A stretch of DNA of 35,575 bases from Deltaproteobacteria bacterium (lineage in GTDB: Bacteria > Desulfobacterota > Desulfobulbia > Desulfobulbales > VMSU01). Under the pieces are notes generated by a model. The model did no database searches. It was not told where the DNA came from and saw only the letters and a list, made by a program, of their open reading frames with translations. The stretch lies in the NCBI GenBank assembly GCA_013151175.1, contig JAADIV010000022.1, positions 1 to 35,575 of the forward strand, read 5' to 3'. The translations under genes were made by a program, and so were the position numbers. Below are positions 17,569 through 26,766 of the stretch, piece by piece. Within the stretch, counting starts at the first letter, position 1. The number at the start of each line of letters is the position of its first letter.

Positions 17569-20234
17569 CCTTTAGCCAGATTTTTGCTCGTAGTGATATT
17601 TACGGTCAGTGGTACAGCCAGATCCAGAACGGTTTCCATTGCCGCTTTGACCACTTCCTGAGTTTTCTCAATTTCTGCTTTTGGAACCTCCAGAACCAAT
17701 TCATCGTGAATTTGCAGGATTAATTTAGCTTGCAGTTCCAAACCTTTGAGCTGTTGGTCAACCTTGATAGTGGCCAGCTTGATGATATCGGCGGCGGTAC
17801 CCTGAATGGGGGTGTTCAGGGCGGTGCGCTCGGCAAATTCCCGCCTGGTCTTGTTTTTGCTGTTGATGTCGGGTAGCTGCCGTCTGCGGCCTAGCATGGT
17901 GGTCACAAAACCCTCGATTCTGGCCTTCTCGACAACATCGGTCATGAATTGCCGCACCCCCTGGTAAAGCTCAAAATAACGCTCGATAAAGGTAGCAGCC
18001 TCCCGGCGGCTTATCCGCAGCTGTTGAGCCAGTCCAAAAGCACTCATGCCATAGACAATACCAAAATTTATGCCCTTAGCCACCTGCCGCATTGGGGCGG
18101 TGACAAATTCCGGGCTTATGCGAAATATCTGAGCGGCTGTCTGCCGGTGAATATCCCCGCCGGTATTGAAGGCCTGTATCAGCACCTGATCCTTGGCGTA
18201 ATGGGCCAGAACCCGCAGGTCTATCTGTGAATAATCGGCGGCCATAAACATCTGCCCAGGCGCCGCCAGAAAGGCAGCCCTGATTCGTTGGCCGGCGGCG
18301 GTGCGTATCGGAATGTTCTGGAGGTTAGGATTACTGCTGCTCAGGCGCCCGGTGGCGGTCACCGCCTGGTTGAAGCTGGTGTGTAATCGTCCGCTTTGCG
18401 GGTTTATCTGGCGGGGCAGTTTATTGACATAGGTCGATTGGAGTTTGGCGAGATTGCGGTAATCAATAATCAGCCGGGGCAGTTCGTGGCTAGCCGCTAG
18501 CTTCTCCAGAACCTTCATGTCTGTTGAGTAACCGCTCTTTGTCTTGCGGCCGTGCGGCAGCGCCAATTTTTCGAAAAGAATCTCCGCCAATTGGCGCGGT
18601 GAATTTATATTAAACTCCATCCCGGCCTGCTCATAAATACGCCCGGCAAGTTCATGGAGGTTAGCGGCAAATTCCTCTGACAGAGAGGCCAGGGCCTGAC
18701 AATCAAGTAATATGCCGTTATGCTCCATCTCTGCGAGTATTGGAATCAGGAGAATTTCCACCTGACTGAATAAGGGCCATAGATTTAACGAATCAAGCTG
18801 CGGCTCCAAGTGGCGCCAGAGTTTCAGGGTGCAGGCCACATCTTCACAGGAATAATCCGCTGCCTGCCGCAGGGGGACAAAACGAAAATTGTCCGTCCCG
18901 GCTGCATCAGTAACCTCCTTGAAAGACGTCATTTTTATCTGCAGGAACTCTTCACTCAATAAATCCAGCTTATGGGAGCGCCGGGTGGAATCAAGCAGGT
19001 AAGAGGCCAGCAAGGTGTCCCATAGAGGGCCGCGCATCTCCAGGTTATGACGGGCAAGCACGGCATAGTCGTATTTTAAATTATGCCCTAGCTTCGGCAG
19101 TTTGTCATCTTGTAAAAACGGTGTAAGGGCTGCGGACACGGTGGCAATGGGGAGTTGGCCGGCGAGGAGCAGATTGTCCTTGTCAGCGTGGCTGATGGGC
19201 AGATAATAGGCCGCATCATCACCCACACAGAGGGAAATACCCACCAACTCGGCGCTCATGGTATCGAGAGAGGTAGTCTCGGTATCGATGACCAGAAAAG
19301 GGGCTTTAGCAATCTTTGCGGTGAGTAATTCTAAATCTTTTTCATCGGTAATCAGATGAAAATCAGCGGGGTCAAGACTCTCCAGGGCTTTACTCTCTGG
19401 AATCATACTGTGAAACCCCAGATATGTATAAATATCAGTGAGCTTCTCCTCGTCCGGCGCCCTGACTTCGTAGTCCTGTAAGGGGGGGGACTCCAAATCG
19501 GTTTTTAGGCGGATCAAACGCTTGGAGAGGAAAGCCTGTTCCTTATTGGTGATTAAATTTTCCTTGAGTTTGGATTTTTTAAGCCCGGACACGTTTTCAT
19601 AGAGAGCCTCAATAGAGCTAAATTCCTGGATCAATTTTGCGGCGGTTTTAGGGCCGATACCCGGCACACCCGGCACATTGTCACTTTTATCACCGATCAG
19701 GGCAAATAAGTCTAAAAGCTGCGCCGGCTTGACACCGTATTTTTTCAGAACGGCCCCGGAGTCCATGATTTTGTCGTTCATGGGCTCCCATATAGAAACA
19801 GAATCGCTGACTAATTGCAGCATATCCTTATCGCCGGAGACAATAACGACCTTCAGGCCCTGTCGGGTAAGATCGGAAGTCATGGCGGCCAATAGATCAT
19901 CGGCCTCAACCCCGCTTTGTTCGAGGCTTAAAATATTATGAGCCTTGACAATGCGCTTGATATAAGGAAGCTGAACGACCAGATCATCCGGCATGGGCGG
20001 CCGGTTTGCCTTGTAATCCGCGTATATCTGATGTCTGAAATTGTGGCCCTTGGCGTCAAAGGCAATGGCAAGATAGCGGGGATTCTTTTCCTGTAATATG
20101 CGGGTAAGAATTTTGGTGAAACCGAAGGCGGCGTGAGTGGGAAGCCCTTCCTTATTACTGAGGGGGCTTATAGCATGGTAGGCCCGGTGAATATAGGCGT
20201 TACCATCAATAAGATAGACCTCGTTATTCGTCAT
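17565..20234 (-). CDS. polA: DNA polymerase I
   Basis: Repair and Okazaki-fragment polymerase of 889 residues with all three domains. The N-terminal 5'-3' exonuclease starts NNEVYLIDGNAYIHRAYHA and has VVIVSGDKDMLQLV and GIGPKTAAKLI. The 3'-5' exonuclease looks active: VIDTETTSLD, GHNLKYDYAVL and YSCEDVACTL carry the acidic residues. The polymerase shows DYSQIDLRVLAHY, the O-helix RQVAKGINFGIVYG, and IHDELVLEVP. ATG 20234 starts at the family position; an in-frame upstream extension to 20306 lies inside the preceding gene. polA overlaps that gene by 11 bases, suggesting translational coupling. Confidence 0.98.
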   Translation of the reverse strand: MTNNEVYLIDGNAYIHRAYHAISPLSNKEGLPTHAAFGFTKILTRILQEKNPRYLAIAFDAKGHNFRHQIYADYKANRPPMPDDLVVQLPYIKRIVKAHNILSLEQSGVEADDLLAAMTSDLTRQGLKVVIVSGDKDMLQLVSDSVSIWEPMNDKIMDSGAVLKKYGVKPAQLLDLFALIGDKSDNVPGVPGIGPKTAAKLIQEFSSIEALYENVSGLKKSKLKENLITNKEQAFLSKRLIRLKTDLESPPLQDYEVRAPDEEKLTDIYTYLGFHSMIPESKALESLDPADFHLITDEKDLELLTAKIAKAPFLVIDTETTSLDTMSAELVGISLCVGDDAAYYLPISHADKDNLLLAGQLPIATVSAALTPFLQDDKLPKLGHNLKYDYAVLARHNLEMRGPLWDTLLASYLLDSTRRSHKLDLLSEEFLQIKMTSFKEVTDAAGTDNFRFVPLRQAADYSCEDVACTLKLWRHLEPQLDSLNLWPLFSQVEILLIPILAEMEHNGILLDCQALASLSEEFAANLHELAGRIYEQAGMEFNINSPRQLAEILFEKLALPHGRKTKSGYSTDMKVLEKLAASHELPRLIIDYRNLAKLQSTYVNKLPRQINPQSGRLHTSFNQAVTATGRLSSSNPNLQNIPIRTAAGQRIRAAFLAAPGQMFMAADYSQIDLRVLAHYAKDQVLIQAFNTGGDIHRQTAAQIFRISPEFVTAPMRQVAKGINFGIVYGMSAFGLAQQLRISRREAATFIERYFELYQGVRQFMTDVVEKARIEGFVTTMLGRRRQLPDINSKNKTRREFAERTALNTPIQGTAADIIKLATIKVDQQLKGLELQAKLILQIHDELVLEVPKAEIEKTQEVVKAAMETVLDLAVPLTVNITTSKNLAKG

Positions 20235-20577
20235 TATGGCTCTTAGCGGCATCAGTGCCATCTGTAGCGCCATGGCTGCTGATGTCTCCCGTCTTGCCGG
20301 CGTCATTAACAGCCATACCGCCCGGCCCCGGCCCTGAACCGTCTATTGTCGGTTTTACCGTGCGGTTGCTGCGTGATGGGGGGGATAATTTATCCTTGGG
20401 CAAAACCAGGGTGATAATCTTCTCAATATTTTTTTTAGAATTTGGATCCATGAGACAGGTTGAGCATTCCGCAATATGATTTTCCATGAGGTCAACCATT
20501 CTGGCCGGAGCCAAAGTCTCTTCCTGTACCTGGGTGTACCACAATTTTAAAAGATGTTTAAAACGTTCGCATTCCAT
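20224..20577 (-). CDS. Zinc-finger-like (HxxxCxxC) hypothetical protein coupled to polA
   Basis: Protein of 117 residues. The N-terminal 45 residues contain Cys3 and then His34-x3-Cys38-x2-Cys41 (ENHIAECSTC), a layout like the zf-HC2 zinc-binding domain of anti-sigma factors. Residues 27-33 read MVDLMEN before the histidine, as in that family. The C-terminal part is low-complexity and disordered (Ser, Gly, Pro, Asp). There is no membrane helix. The stop lies inside the polA start, so the two are probably made from one mRNA. A regulatory or DNA-linked function is inference only. Confidence 0.75.
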   Translation of the reverse strand: MECERFKHLLKLWYTQVQEETLAPARMVDLMENHIAECSTCLMDPNSKKNIEKIITLVLPKDKLSPPSRSNRTVKPTIDGSGPGPGGMAVNDAGKTGDISSHGATDGTDAAKSHNDE

Positions 20578-20690
20578 GCAGCTAGGTTCTCCTGTAATTT
20601 TTTACTTGCCTGGGGACTCCGGGCACAGAGGCGTACCAATATGATTGGCATTGTATTTTTACGCCGGAGTTGGTTATCATAAATTAGGTG

Positions 20691-20719
20691 TTGTGTATCG
20701 GTGAATAAAATCTTATAAT
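20691..20719 (+). promoter_or_regulatory. Promoter of tRNA-Sec
   Basis: TTGTGT (20691-20696), 17-base spacer, TATAAT (20714-20719). The expected start falls about 16 bases before the mature tRNA 5' end at 20743. Confidence 0.55.
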
Positions 20720-20742
20720 GCCGCCTGCTTGATCAAAAAAAT

Positions 20743-20840
20743 GGAAGTGGAAAGGGCTCTGGTGGCCCTCCCGGACTTCAAATCCGGTGCACCGGGTTAA
20801 CAGCTTGGTGGGTGGGTTCGATTCCCATGCACTTCCGCCA
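20743..20840 (+). tRNA. selC: Selenocysteine tRNA (TCA)
   Basis: A 98-base RNA with tRNA-Sec hallmarks. The acceptor GGAAGTG/CACTTCC is followed by G and encoded CCA. There is an extended D stem (AGGGC/GCCCT), anticodon arm CCGGA-CTTCAAA-TCCGG with TCA at 20778-20780, a long variable arm, and T arm GTGGG-TTCGATT-CCCAT. The TCA anticodon reads UGA, so the organism should have SelA, SelB and SelD and make selenoproteins. None of those genes and no recognisable selenoprotein is in the window. No strong terminator is seen downstream. Confidence 0.95.
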
Positions 20841-21052
20841 CCTTTCGCCGGGAGCCAAATCGCACTCAGGCCTTTGTGATCGTACTTCCTAACATTATCC
20901 GAATTCAATCGAATATATGTCCCATTCTCACATCCGATGACACTTTTACCAAAAAAGGTATTGTATTGTCAATGATATAAGAATAAGTCTGTTGATTTAG
21001 TATAATTTCTGCGGGCAATATTTCACCCATAATACAGACTGAGTAAGTTGCT

Positions 21053-21655
21053 ATGACTGTGAAACAACAATCACGGAAAGACCTGCGCCGCGAGACTCTG
21101 ACCCGGCGGGATAAGATGGAGGTGGAATCCCGCCGCCGGCGGAGCGCGGCTTTGGTGGAGCGCCTTTGGCGCCTGCCGCCGTTCGCCGAGGCCGGGCATA
21201 TTTTTACCTATATAAATTTTCGGAGTGAGGTTGAAACGCTGTCCCTGATCCGGCAATGCCTTGCCAGGGATATTGTTGTTTCCGCGCCGGTTACCATGAC
21301 GGCGGAATTACGCCTTATAGCCCGCAGGCTCACTGACCCAGACAGGGGGATGCGTCCCGGCTATTGCGGGATTCCCGAGCCAGATCCGGCGCATTCCGCG
21401 ATTATTGATCCCGCCGATATTGAGGTGGTTATTTTGCCGGGCAGCGTCTTTGATGAGTATGGCGGCAGGCTTGGCTATGGCGGTGGTTATTACGACCGTT
21501 TTCTGGCCGATGAGGCCCCGCAGGCCCTGCGCATAGGAGTGGCGTTTGAACTCCAGATCATGGAACAGAAGCTACCGCTCATGCCCCATGACAAGATGCT
21601 TGATTATCTGGTGACGGAAAAAAGAATATTGGACTGCAAAAGGATAAAAATATGA
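21053..21655 (+). CDS. 5-formyltetrahydrofolate cyclo-ligase
   Basis: MTHFS/YgfA-family enzyme of 200 residues converting 5-formyl-THF plus ATP to 5,10-methenyl-THF. Signs are the N-terminal basic RKDLRRETLTRRDKM, then IFTYINFRSEVET, the substrate segment around YCGIPEP, and the ATP-site motif GRLGYGGGYYDRFL near residue 140. Length is normal. The ribosome site before ATG 21053 is weak. The stop overlaps the next gene in ATGA (21652-21655). In gammaproteobacteria this gene follows 6S RNA. I could not recognise 6S in 20841-21052, and TATAAT at 21001-21006 is the only promoter-like hint there. Confidence 0.92.
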   Translation: MTVKQQSRKDLRRETLTRRDKMEVESRRRRSAALVERLWRLPPFAEAGHIFTYINFRSEVETLSLIRQCLARDIVVSAPVTMTAELRLIARRLTDPDRGMRPGYCGIPEPDPAHSAIIDPADIEVVILPGSVFDEYGGRLGYGGGYYDRFLADEAPQALRIGVAFELQIMEQKLPLMPHDKMLDYLVTEKRILDCKRIKI

Positions 21656-22692
21656 CCAAAACCGCCATATTTAGTAATAATCTGTTCCTTGAACACATGA
21701 AAAATTTTGATCATCTGGAGTCCGCCAGTCGTCTGCGGGTGATTTATGATGAACTTGACAAGCCTGAAATCGCCGCCGGCTTTATCTTTCCGGCCTTTCA
21801 AGCGGCCGGGGCCGAGATTATCAAACTTAATCATCAGCCGGCCTATATCAAGCAATTGGCCGATACTGCGGGCCAGTCCTTCGTCAGTCTGGATGCCGAC
21901 ACTCAGACCTCTGCTCAATCATATGACGCGGCCTGTCTGGCGGTTGGCGCCGCTGTTACCGCTGCCCGGATGGTGGTCGCGGGCGAGGTTGATAACGCCT
22001 TTTGCCTGGTACGGCCGCCCGGCCACCACGCCGAAGTTGATAAGGCCATGGGCTTTTGTTTATTTAATAATGCGGCGTTGGCGGCCCAATTTGCCATTCA
22101 CGAGTTAGGTTTGCAGCGGGTGCTGATTGTGGATTGGGATCTGCACCACGGCAACGGTACGCAGCATAGTTTTTACGACAGCGACAACGTCTTGTATTTT
22201 TCCACCCATCAATATCCATGTTACCCCGGCAGCGGCGCTGCGGCAGAAGTTGGCAGCGGCCGTGGAGCCGGATATACCATCAATGTGCCGCTCCCTGCCG
22301 GTTTAGACGATCTGGCTTTTGCCACCATTTATAATGATCTGTTGTCCGCCGTTGCCCGACAATATCAGCCGGAGCTGATTATTGTCTCAGCCGGTTACGA
22401 TATTCACCGCGATGACCCGCTGGGTGGCATGATGGTCACGGAGGCCGGTTTTGCCTATATGACCAAGATTCTCCTGGAATTGGCGGCAGAATGCGGCAGC
22501 CCATTTATGGCCTGTCTTGAGGGCGGATACGACCTGAACGGTTTAAAAAACGGCGTCATGGCTACCCTGAATGAGATGCGGGGATATTCAACACTAACGG
22601 ACAAGACCATTATGAATTTTACGATGAATTCCATGCCGATAATGGCAATGGAGGAGACAAGAAGTGTTGCAAAAAAGTTTTGGAAATTATAG
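21652..22692 (+). CDS. Histone deacetylase family zinc hydrolase
   Basis: Zinc-dependent amidohydrolase of 346 residues of the HDAC/acetylpolyamine amidohydrolase/AcuC superfamily. The catalytic set is complete: PPGHH (122-126) charge relay, zinc ligands D163 and H165 in DWDLHHGNG, third ligand D250 in SAGYD, and transition-state Tyr293 in EGGYDLNG. Bacterial members deacetylate small molecules such as polyamines or reverse protein acetylation, and the substrate here cannot be told. It is translationally coupled to the cyclo-ligase gene (ATGA overlap) and is 9 bases from the next regulator gene, so the three are likely one operon. Confidence 0.93.
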   Translation: MTKTAIFSNNLFLEHMKNFDHLESASRLRVIYDELDKPEIAAGFIFPAFQAAGAEIIKLNHQPAYIKQLADTAGQSFVSLDADTQTSAQSYDAACLAVGAAVTAARMVVAGEVDNAFCLVRPPGHHAEVDKAMGFCLFNNAALAAQFAIHELGLQRVLIVDWDLHHGNGTQHSFYDSDNVLYFSTHQYPCYPGSGAAAEVGSGRGAGYTINVPLPAGLDDLAFATIYNDLLSAVARQYQPELIIVSAGYDIHRDDPLGGMMVTEAGFAYMTKILLELAAECGSPFMACLEGGYDLNGLKNGVMATLNEMRGYSTLTDKTIMNFTMNSMPIMAMEETRSVAKKFWKL

Positions 22693-22701
22693 ACTGGCCG
22701 C

Positions 22702-23769
22702 ATGTCACAAACAAAAATACTCATAGCAGATGATGATGACTTGGTCCGTGATGCGGTGGCCAAGATTCTTGAAATTCTGGGATACCAGGTTGTATCGGTG
22801 GTAGATGGCAAGCAAGCAATTGATATAATTGACGAAACATTTTCCGTGGTCATCCTTGATATAAATATGCCGGTCATGGATGGTTTTGCCACTTTGGCGG
22901 CTCTGAATAAAAAAAAGATCGACATTCCAGTCCTTTTTTTCACAGGAGCCGCTTCCATGGAATACGCTGCCAGAGCGGTCAATCTTGGCGCCTATGACTT
23001 TTTGACCAAGCCCATTAGCGATTTGGATATTTTCTCGGCAAAAATTAAGAGGGCCGTGGAAAAAAGAACATTCCTCATGATGAGCAAGGCCTATCATGAA
23101 GATCTTGAATTTGAGGTGAAAAAAAAGACGGAGGAATTGCGCGAGAAAAATATCTTACTCGACAATTATGGCCGCCAGTTGGAAGAAAGCACCCTCAATA
23201 CCATCGCGACCTTACAGGTAGCCTTGGAGGAAAAGGATCAATATACGGCCGGCCATACCAGGCGGGTTACTAGCTATGGCAAAATCATCGGTAAGGCAAT
23301 GGGGCTTAACAATGATGATTTGCGGACTCTCATCTGGGCCTGTCAAGTTCATGATATTGGTAAGCTAGTTATTGACGTAAGCTGTATTCAAAGACCTGGG
23401 CCTCTGACGCCGGAAGAGTGGAACCGGGTTACCAAACACCCAGAGATAGGCTGTAATATTCTGAAACCCCTTGTCTTTCTGGAACGTGAAGCTCTGATCG
23501 TCCGCCACCATCACGAGCGGCTTGACGGCAAGGGCTACCCGGACGGTTTGCTTGGCGATCAGCTTGATATTTTGACCAAGATTGTCACGGTGGCAGACAG
23601 CTACGATGCCATGACTTCCATGCGCAGTTACAAGAAAAATAAATCCATGGAAGAGGCGGTTACCGAGTTGCAGGATTGCTCTGGGACGCAGTTTGATCCC
23701 GGTATCGTAGAAATATTTGTTAAACAGCTAAAGCGGCACTCGGTTGGAAAATTGAAGGCTGCGGGCTGA
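22702..23769 (+). CDS. Response regulator with HD-GYP c-di-GMP phosphodiesterase domain
   Basis: RpfG-type regulator of 355 residues. The REC domain (about 4-120) has the acidic pocket DDDD (10-13), phospho-acceptor D53 (ILDINMP) and K103 (LTKPI). A coiled coil (about 128-165) leads to an HD-GYP domain with H185 (AGHTRR), H217-D218 (VHDIGKL), the HHH cluster at 269-271 and the GYP motif at 278-280 (DGKGYPDG). These match active HD-GYP enzymes that hydrolyse c-di-GMP. It could lower the second messenger read by the PilZ proteins at 3250 and 27432. The cognate kinase is not adjacent. Confidence 0.95.
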   Translation: MSQTKILIADDDDLVRDAVAKILEILGYQVVSVVDGKQAIDIIDETFSVVILDINMPVMDGFATLAALNKKKIDIPVLFFTGAASMEYAARAVNLGAYDFLTKPISDLDIFSAKIKRAVEKRTFLMMSKAYHEDLEFEVKKKTEELREKNILLDNYGRQLEESTLNTIATLQVALEEKDQYTAGHTRRVTSYGKIIGKAMGLNNDDLRTLIWACQVHDIGKLVIDVSCIQRPGPLTPEEWNRVTKHPEIGCNILKPLVFLEREALIVRHHHERLDGKGYPDGLLGDQLDILTKIVTVADSYDAMTSMRSYKKNKSMEEAVTELQDCSGTQFDPGIVEIFVKQLKRHSVGKLKAAG

Positions 23770-23841
23770 CGGATGCAGGTGGATGGTTTGAACTTGGGCG
23801 CTTCTTCACAGCGGCGTTACTAAAAAATAAAAAATGGTGTA

Positions 23842-24132
23842 ATGGTGCAGATAACTGGTAACGAGATAAAGAAGGCGGCTAATTTGGCCAGCCTGGAGAT
23901 GAATGAGGATGAGGCCGCCGATATGGCGGGTCAGCTAGATAAAATTTTGGCGTATATTGCCAAACTTGATGAATTGGATACCACCGGTGTTGAGCCTGCT
24001 ACGCACGTTATCGCCCTGCAAAATGTTCTGCGGGATGATATTGTCCTTGAATCTCTGCCCCGGAACGAGGCCTTGAGCAACGGCCCGAGGCAAAACGGCG
24101 AGGCCTTTGTGGTTCCCAAAATAGTTGGATAA
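23842..24132 (+). CDS. gatC: Asp/Glu-tRNA amidotransferase subunit C
   Basis: GatC of 96 residues, the small linker subunit of GatCAB that turns Glu-tRNA(Gln) and Asp-tRNA(Asn) into the amide forms. The pattern is typical: ITGNEIKKAANLASLEM, then MAGQLDKILAYIAKLDELD, TTGVEPATH, and the terminal GEAFVVPKIVG. The ribosome site before ATG 23842 is weak. gatA follows after 60 bases; gatB is not in the window. Confidence 0.95.
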   Translation: MVQITGNEIKKAANLASLEMNEDEAADMAGQLDKILAYIAKLDELDTTGVEPATHVIALQNVLRDDIVLESLPRNEALSNGPRQNGEAFVVPKIVG

Positions 24133-24192
24133 CGACTGCGGCATCAATCCTGTTGTCCCGGCTAGACCATTGCAATAAGTACAGAGGAATAA

Positions 24193-25653
24193 ATGAAGTT
24201 ATTTGAACAAACAATTCATCAACTGCGCGATTTACTGGATAATCGTGATATATCATCGGTGGAGCTTACCAATGATATCCTGAAGCGTATTGACGCGGTT
24301 GAGGATAAGGTCGGCGCCTATATTACCCAGAATCGTCAACAGGCCCTGGAACAGGCTGCTGCTGCGGATAAAATGCTGGCGGCAGGAGAGGGTAGGCCGT
24401 TATGCGGCATACCTCTGGCCATCAAGGACGTTATGTGTACGAAGGGGGTGCGGACAACCTGTGGTTCCAGGATACTTGAGACCTTCGTGCCCCCTTATGA
24501 TGCCACTGTGGTTCGCAAATTAAAAGAGCAGGGTACGCCCCTGCTTGGCAAGGCAAGTATGGATGAATTCGCCATGGGCTCATCCAATGAGAATTGTGCT
24601 TACGGGGTGCCGAAAAATCCCTGGAACACTGCCTATATCTGCGGCGGCTCTAGCGGTGGTTCGGCGGCGGCGGTAGCGGCCGGCGAGTGCGTGGCTTCGC
24701 TAGGTTCTGATACCGGCGGTTCGGTGCGGCAGCCGGCATCGCATTGCGGAGTTGTTGGCTTGAAACCAACCTACGGCAGGGTGTCGCGCTTCGGCCTGTT
24801 GGCCTTTGCCTCATCTTTAGATCAGATCGGCCCCCTGACCAGGGATGTGCGCGATTCCGCCCTTATGCTGAATGCTATTGCCGGTTATGATCCCCGTGAT
24901 TCTACCTCTGTACAGGCAGATGTGCCGGATTATACCAAGTCTCTTACGGAAGGTATGGCCGGTTTGAAAATAGGCATTCCCGCAGAATATTTTGCCGCAG
25001 GTCTGGCCCCGGAGGTCAAAGCGGCTGTAGACAAAGGCATTGCCGCACTGCTAGCTGCCGGCGCTGAGGCTGTTGAGGTATCGCTGCCCCACACGGAGTA
25101 TGGCGTGGCCGCCTATTATATTATTGCCCCCGCCGAAGCCAGTTCCAATCTGGCCCGTTATGACGGGGTTAAATATGGCTATCGTAATCTGGAGGCGGAT
25201 AACCTTGCAGATATGTACAAGACCAGTCGTTCACGCGGTTTCGGCCCAGAGGTTAAACGGCGGATATTGATTGGCACCTACGCCTTGTCCTCCGGCTATT
25301 ACGATGCCTATTACAAGAAGGCATCGCAGGTACGCACCCTGATTATGGAGGACTATAAAACGGCATTTGCGGCTTGTGATCTGTTGGTATCGCCGGTTAC
25401 CCCTAATCCGGCCTGGCAATTGGGCTCCAAGTTATCCGACCCGCTCAGCATGTATCTCTCCGATGCTTTGACCATCTGTAATAATCTGGCCGGGCTGCCC
25501 GGCATCTCAGTGCCATGCGGCTTCAGTCCGGATGGCCTGCCCATTGGTCTCCAGATCCAGGCCCCTCATTTTCGGGAGGAGACGATGTTTCAGGCCGCCT
25601 ATAATCTGGAACTTGGGTTGGGAATTAGCAATAAACGTCCCGATCTCGGGTAA
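24193..25653 (+). CDS. gatA: Asp/Glu-tRNA amidotransferase subunit A
   Basis: Amidase-signature enzyme of 486 residues releasing ammonia from glutamine for GatB. The Ser-cisSer-Lys triad is visible: K78 in GIPLAIKDV, the Ser of [11 protein letters not shown] (153-154) and S177 in [27 protein letters not shown] and the C-terminal [11 protein letters not shown] are characteristic. GAGGAATAA before ATG 24193 is the ribosome site. hisC begins 9 bases after the stop, so gatCA-hisC-cmk-pilZ is probably a single operon. Confidence 0.98.
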   Translation: MKLFEQTIHQLRDLLDNRDISSVELTNDILKRIDAVEDKVGAYITQNRQQALEQAAAADKMLAAGEGRPLCGIPLAIKDVMCTKGVRTTCGSRILETFVPPYDATVVRKLKEQGTPLLGKASMDEFAMGSSNENCAYGVPKNPWNTAYICGGSSGGSAAAVAAGECVASLGSDTGGSVRQPASHCGVVGLKPTYGRVSRFGLLAFASSLDQIGPLTRDVRDSALMLNAIAGYDPRDSTSVQADVPDYTKSLTEGMAGLKIGIPAEYFAAGLAPEVKAAVDKGIAALLAAGAEAVEVSLPHTEYGVAAYYIIAPAEASSNLARYDGVKYGYRNLEADNLADMYKTSRSRGFGPEVKRRILIGTYALSSGYYDAYYKKASQVRTLIMEDYKTAFAACDLLVSPVTPNPAWQLGSKLSDPLSMYLSDALTICNNLAGLPGISVPCGFSPDGLPIGLQIQAPHFREETMFQAAYNLELGLGISNKRPDLG

Positions 25654-25662
25654 GGCGTGTAA

Positions 25663-26766
25663 ATGAAATTAAAAATTCCGGAACATATAAAAAATTTGAT
25701 CCCTTATCCGCCCGGTAAGCCCATTGAAGAGCTTGAACGGGAATACGGGGTCAGCGGTTCAATTAAGATGGCCTCCAATGAAAATTCTTTGGGGCCGTCT
25801 CCCAAGGCCCAGGCGGCTATTGCCAAGGCCTTGCAGGATCTGCATCGTTATCCCGACGGCAGTTGTTATTATCTGGCCCATAAGTTGGCAGCCAGGCTTG
25901 GCGTGGAGCGGGAACAACTCATCTTTGCCAATGGCTCTGACGAAATTCTGGCCCTGTTGGCCGAGGCCTTTATCCAGCCGGGAGATGAGGCGATCAGCAG
26001 TCACCCCTCATTTCTGGTCTATCCCAAGGTTACTCAGGCTCAGGGCGGAATTAACCGGGGAGTACCGCTGCGGGATATGCGCCACGATTTGCCGGCCATT
26101 CTCAATGAAATTACTTCGCGCACCCGCCTGATTTTTCTCGATAATCCCAATAACCCCACCGGGACAATATTCAGCCGAATGGAGTTTGAGGATTTTCTGG
26201 CCCAGGTGCCGGAGCAGGTGGTTGTGGTATTGGACGAGGCCTATTGGGATTTTGTCGAGGTGGGTCAACAGCTTGACGCCAGGAGCTATATTAATGGTGA
26301 TAGGCCGTTGGTAAGTCTGCGCACCTTTTCCAAGGCCTATGGACTGGCCGGTTTGCGGATTGGCTATGGCTTGATGAACAGGGAGATTGCGGACTGCCTG
26401 AACCGGGTCAGGCCGCCCTTTAATGTTAATTCATTGGCCCAGATTGGCGCCATGGCGGCTCTGGACGATGACGAACATTATACCAAGACCCTGGCCATGA
26501 CCAGAGACGGTATCGTTTGGCTCGGTGAGCAGTTTCGCCGGCTTGGTCTGCGGCCATATCCCACCCAGGCCAATTTCTTTCTGGTGGAGTTAGCCGGTCT
26601 GGACGGCCAGACCTTTTATAAGGCGATGCTGCGGCGGGGGGTGATTGTCCGGCCCATGACGGCCTATGGTTATCCCGATTTTATTCGGATTACCGCCGGC
26701 ACCAGGGCAGAGAACAGGCGTTTGCTTGCCGCCGCCGCCGAAGTTTTGCGGGAGGGGACGGCATGA
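25663..26766 (+). CDS. hisC: Histidinol-phosphate aminotransferase
   Basis: PLP aminotransferase of 367 residues in histidine synthesis. It shows MASNENSLGPSPKA, HRYPDGSCYYL, FLDNPNNPTGT, DEAYWDF, and the PLP lysine K224 in TFSKAYGLAGLRIGYG, followed by the C-terminal ANFFLVE and FIRITAGTR. Length is normal. Its context among gatA and cmk rather than other his genes is typical of scattered his pathways. Some homologues also act on aromatic amino acids, so specificity is by family. The stop overlaps cmk in ATGA. Confidence 0.93.
   Translation: MKLKIPEHIKNLIPYPPGKPIEELEREYGVSGSIKMASNENSLGPSPKAQAAIAKALQDLHRYPDGSCYYLAHKLAARLGVEREQLIFANGSDEILALLAEAFIQPGDEAISSHPSFLVYPKVTQAQGGINRGVPLRDMRHDLPAILNEITSRTRLIFLDNPNNPTGTIFSRMEFEDFLAQVPEQVVVVLDEAYWDFVEVGQQLDARSYINGDRPLVSLRTFSKAYGLAGLRIGYGLMNREIADCLNRVRPPFNVNSLAQIGAMAALDDDEHYTKTLAMTRDGIVWLGEQFRRLGLRPYPTQANFFLVELAGLDGQTFYKAMLRRGVIVRPMTAYGYPDFIRITAGTRAENRRLLAAAAEVLREGTA

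Noticed and set aside
20841-21052. 6S RNA upstream of the cyclo-ligase gene
   Set aside because: Position is suggestive from gammaproteobacteria, but I could not see the long paired arms with a central bubble.
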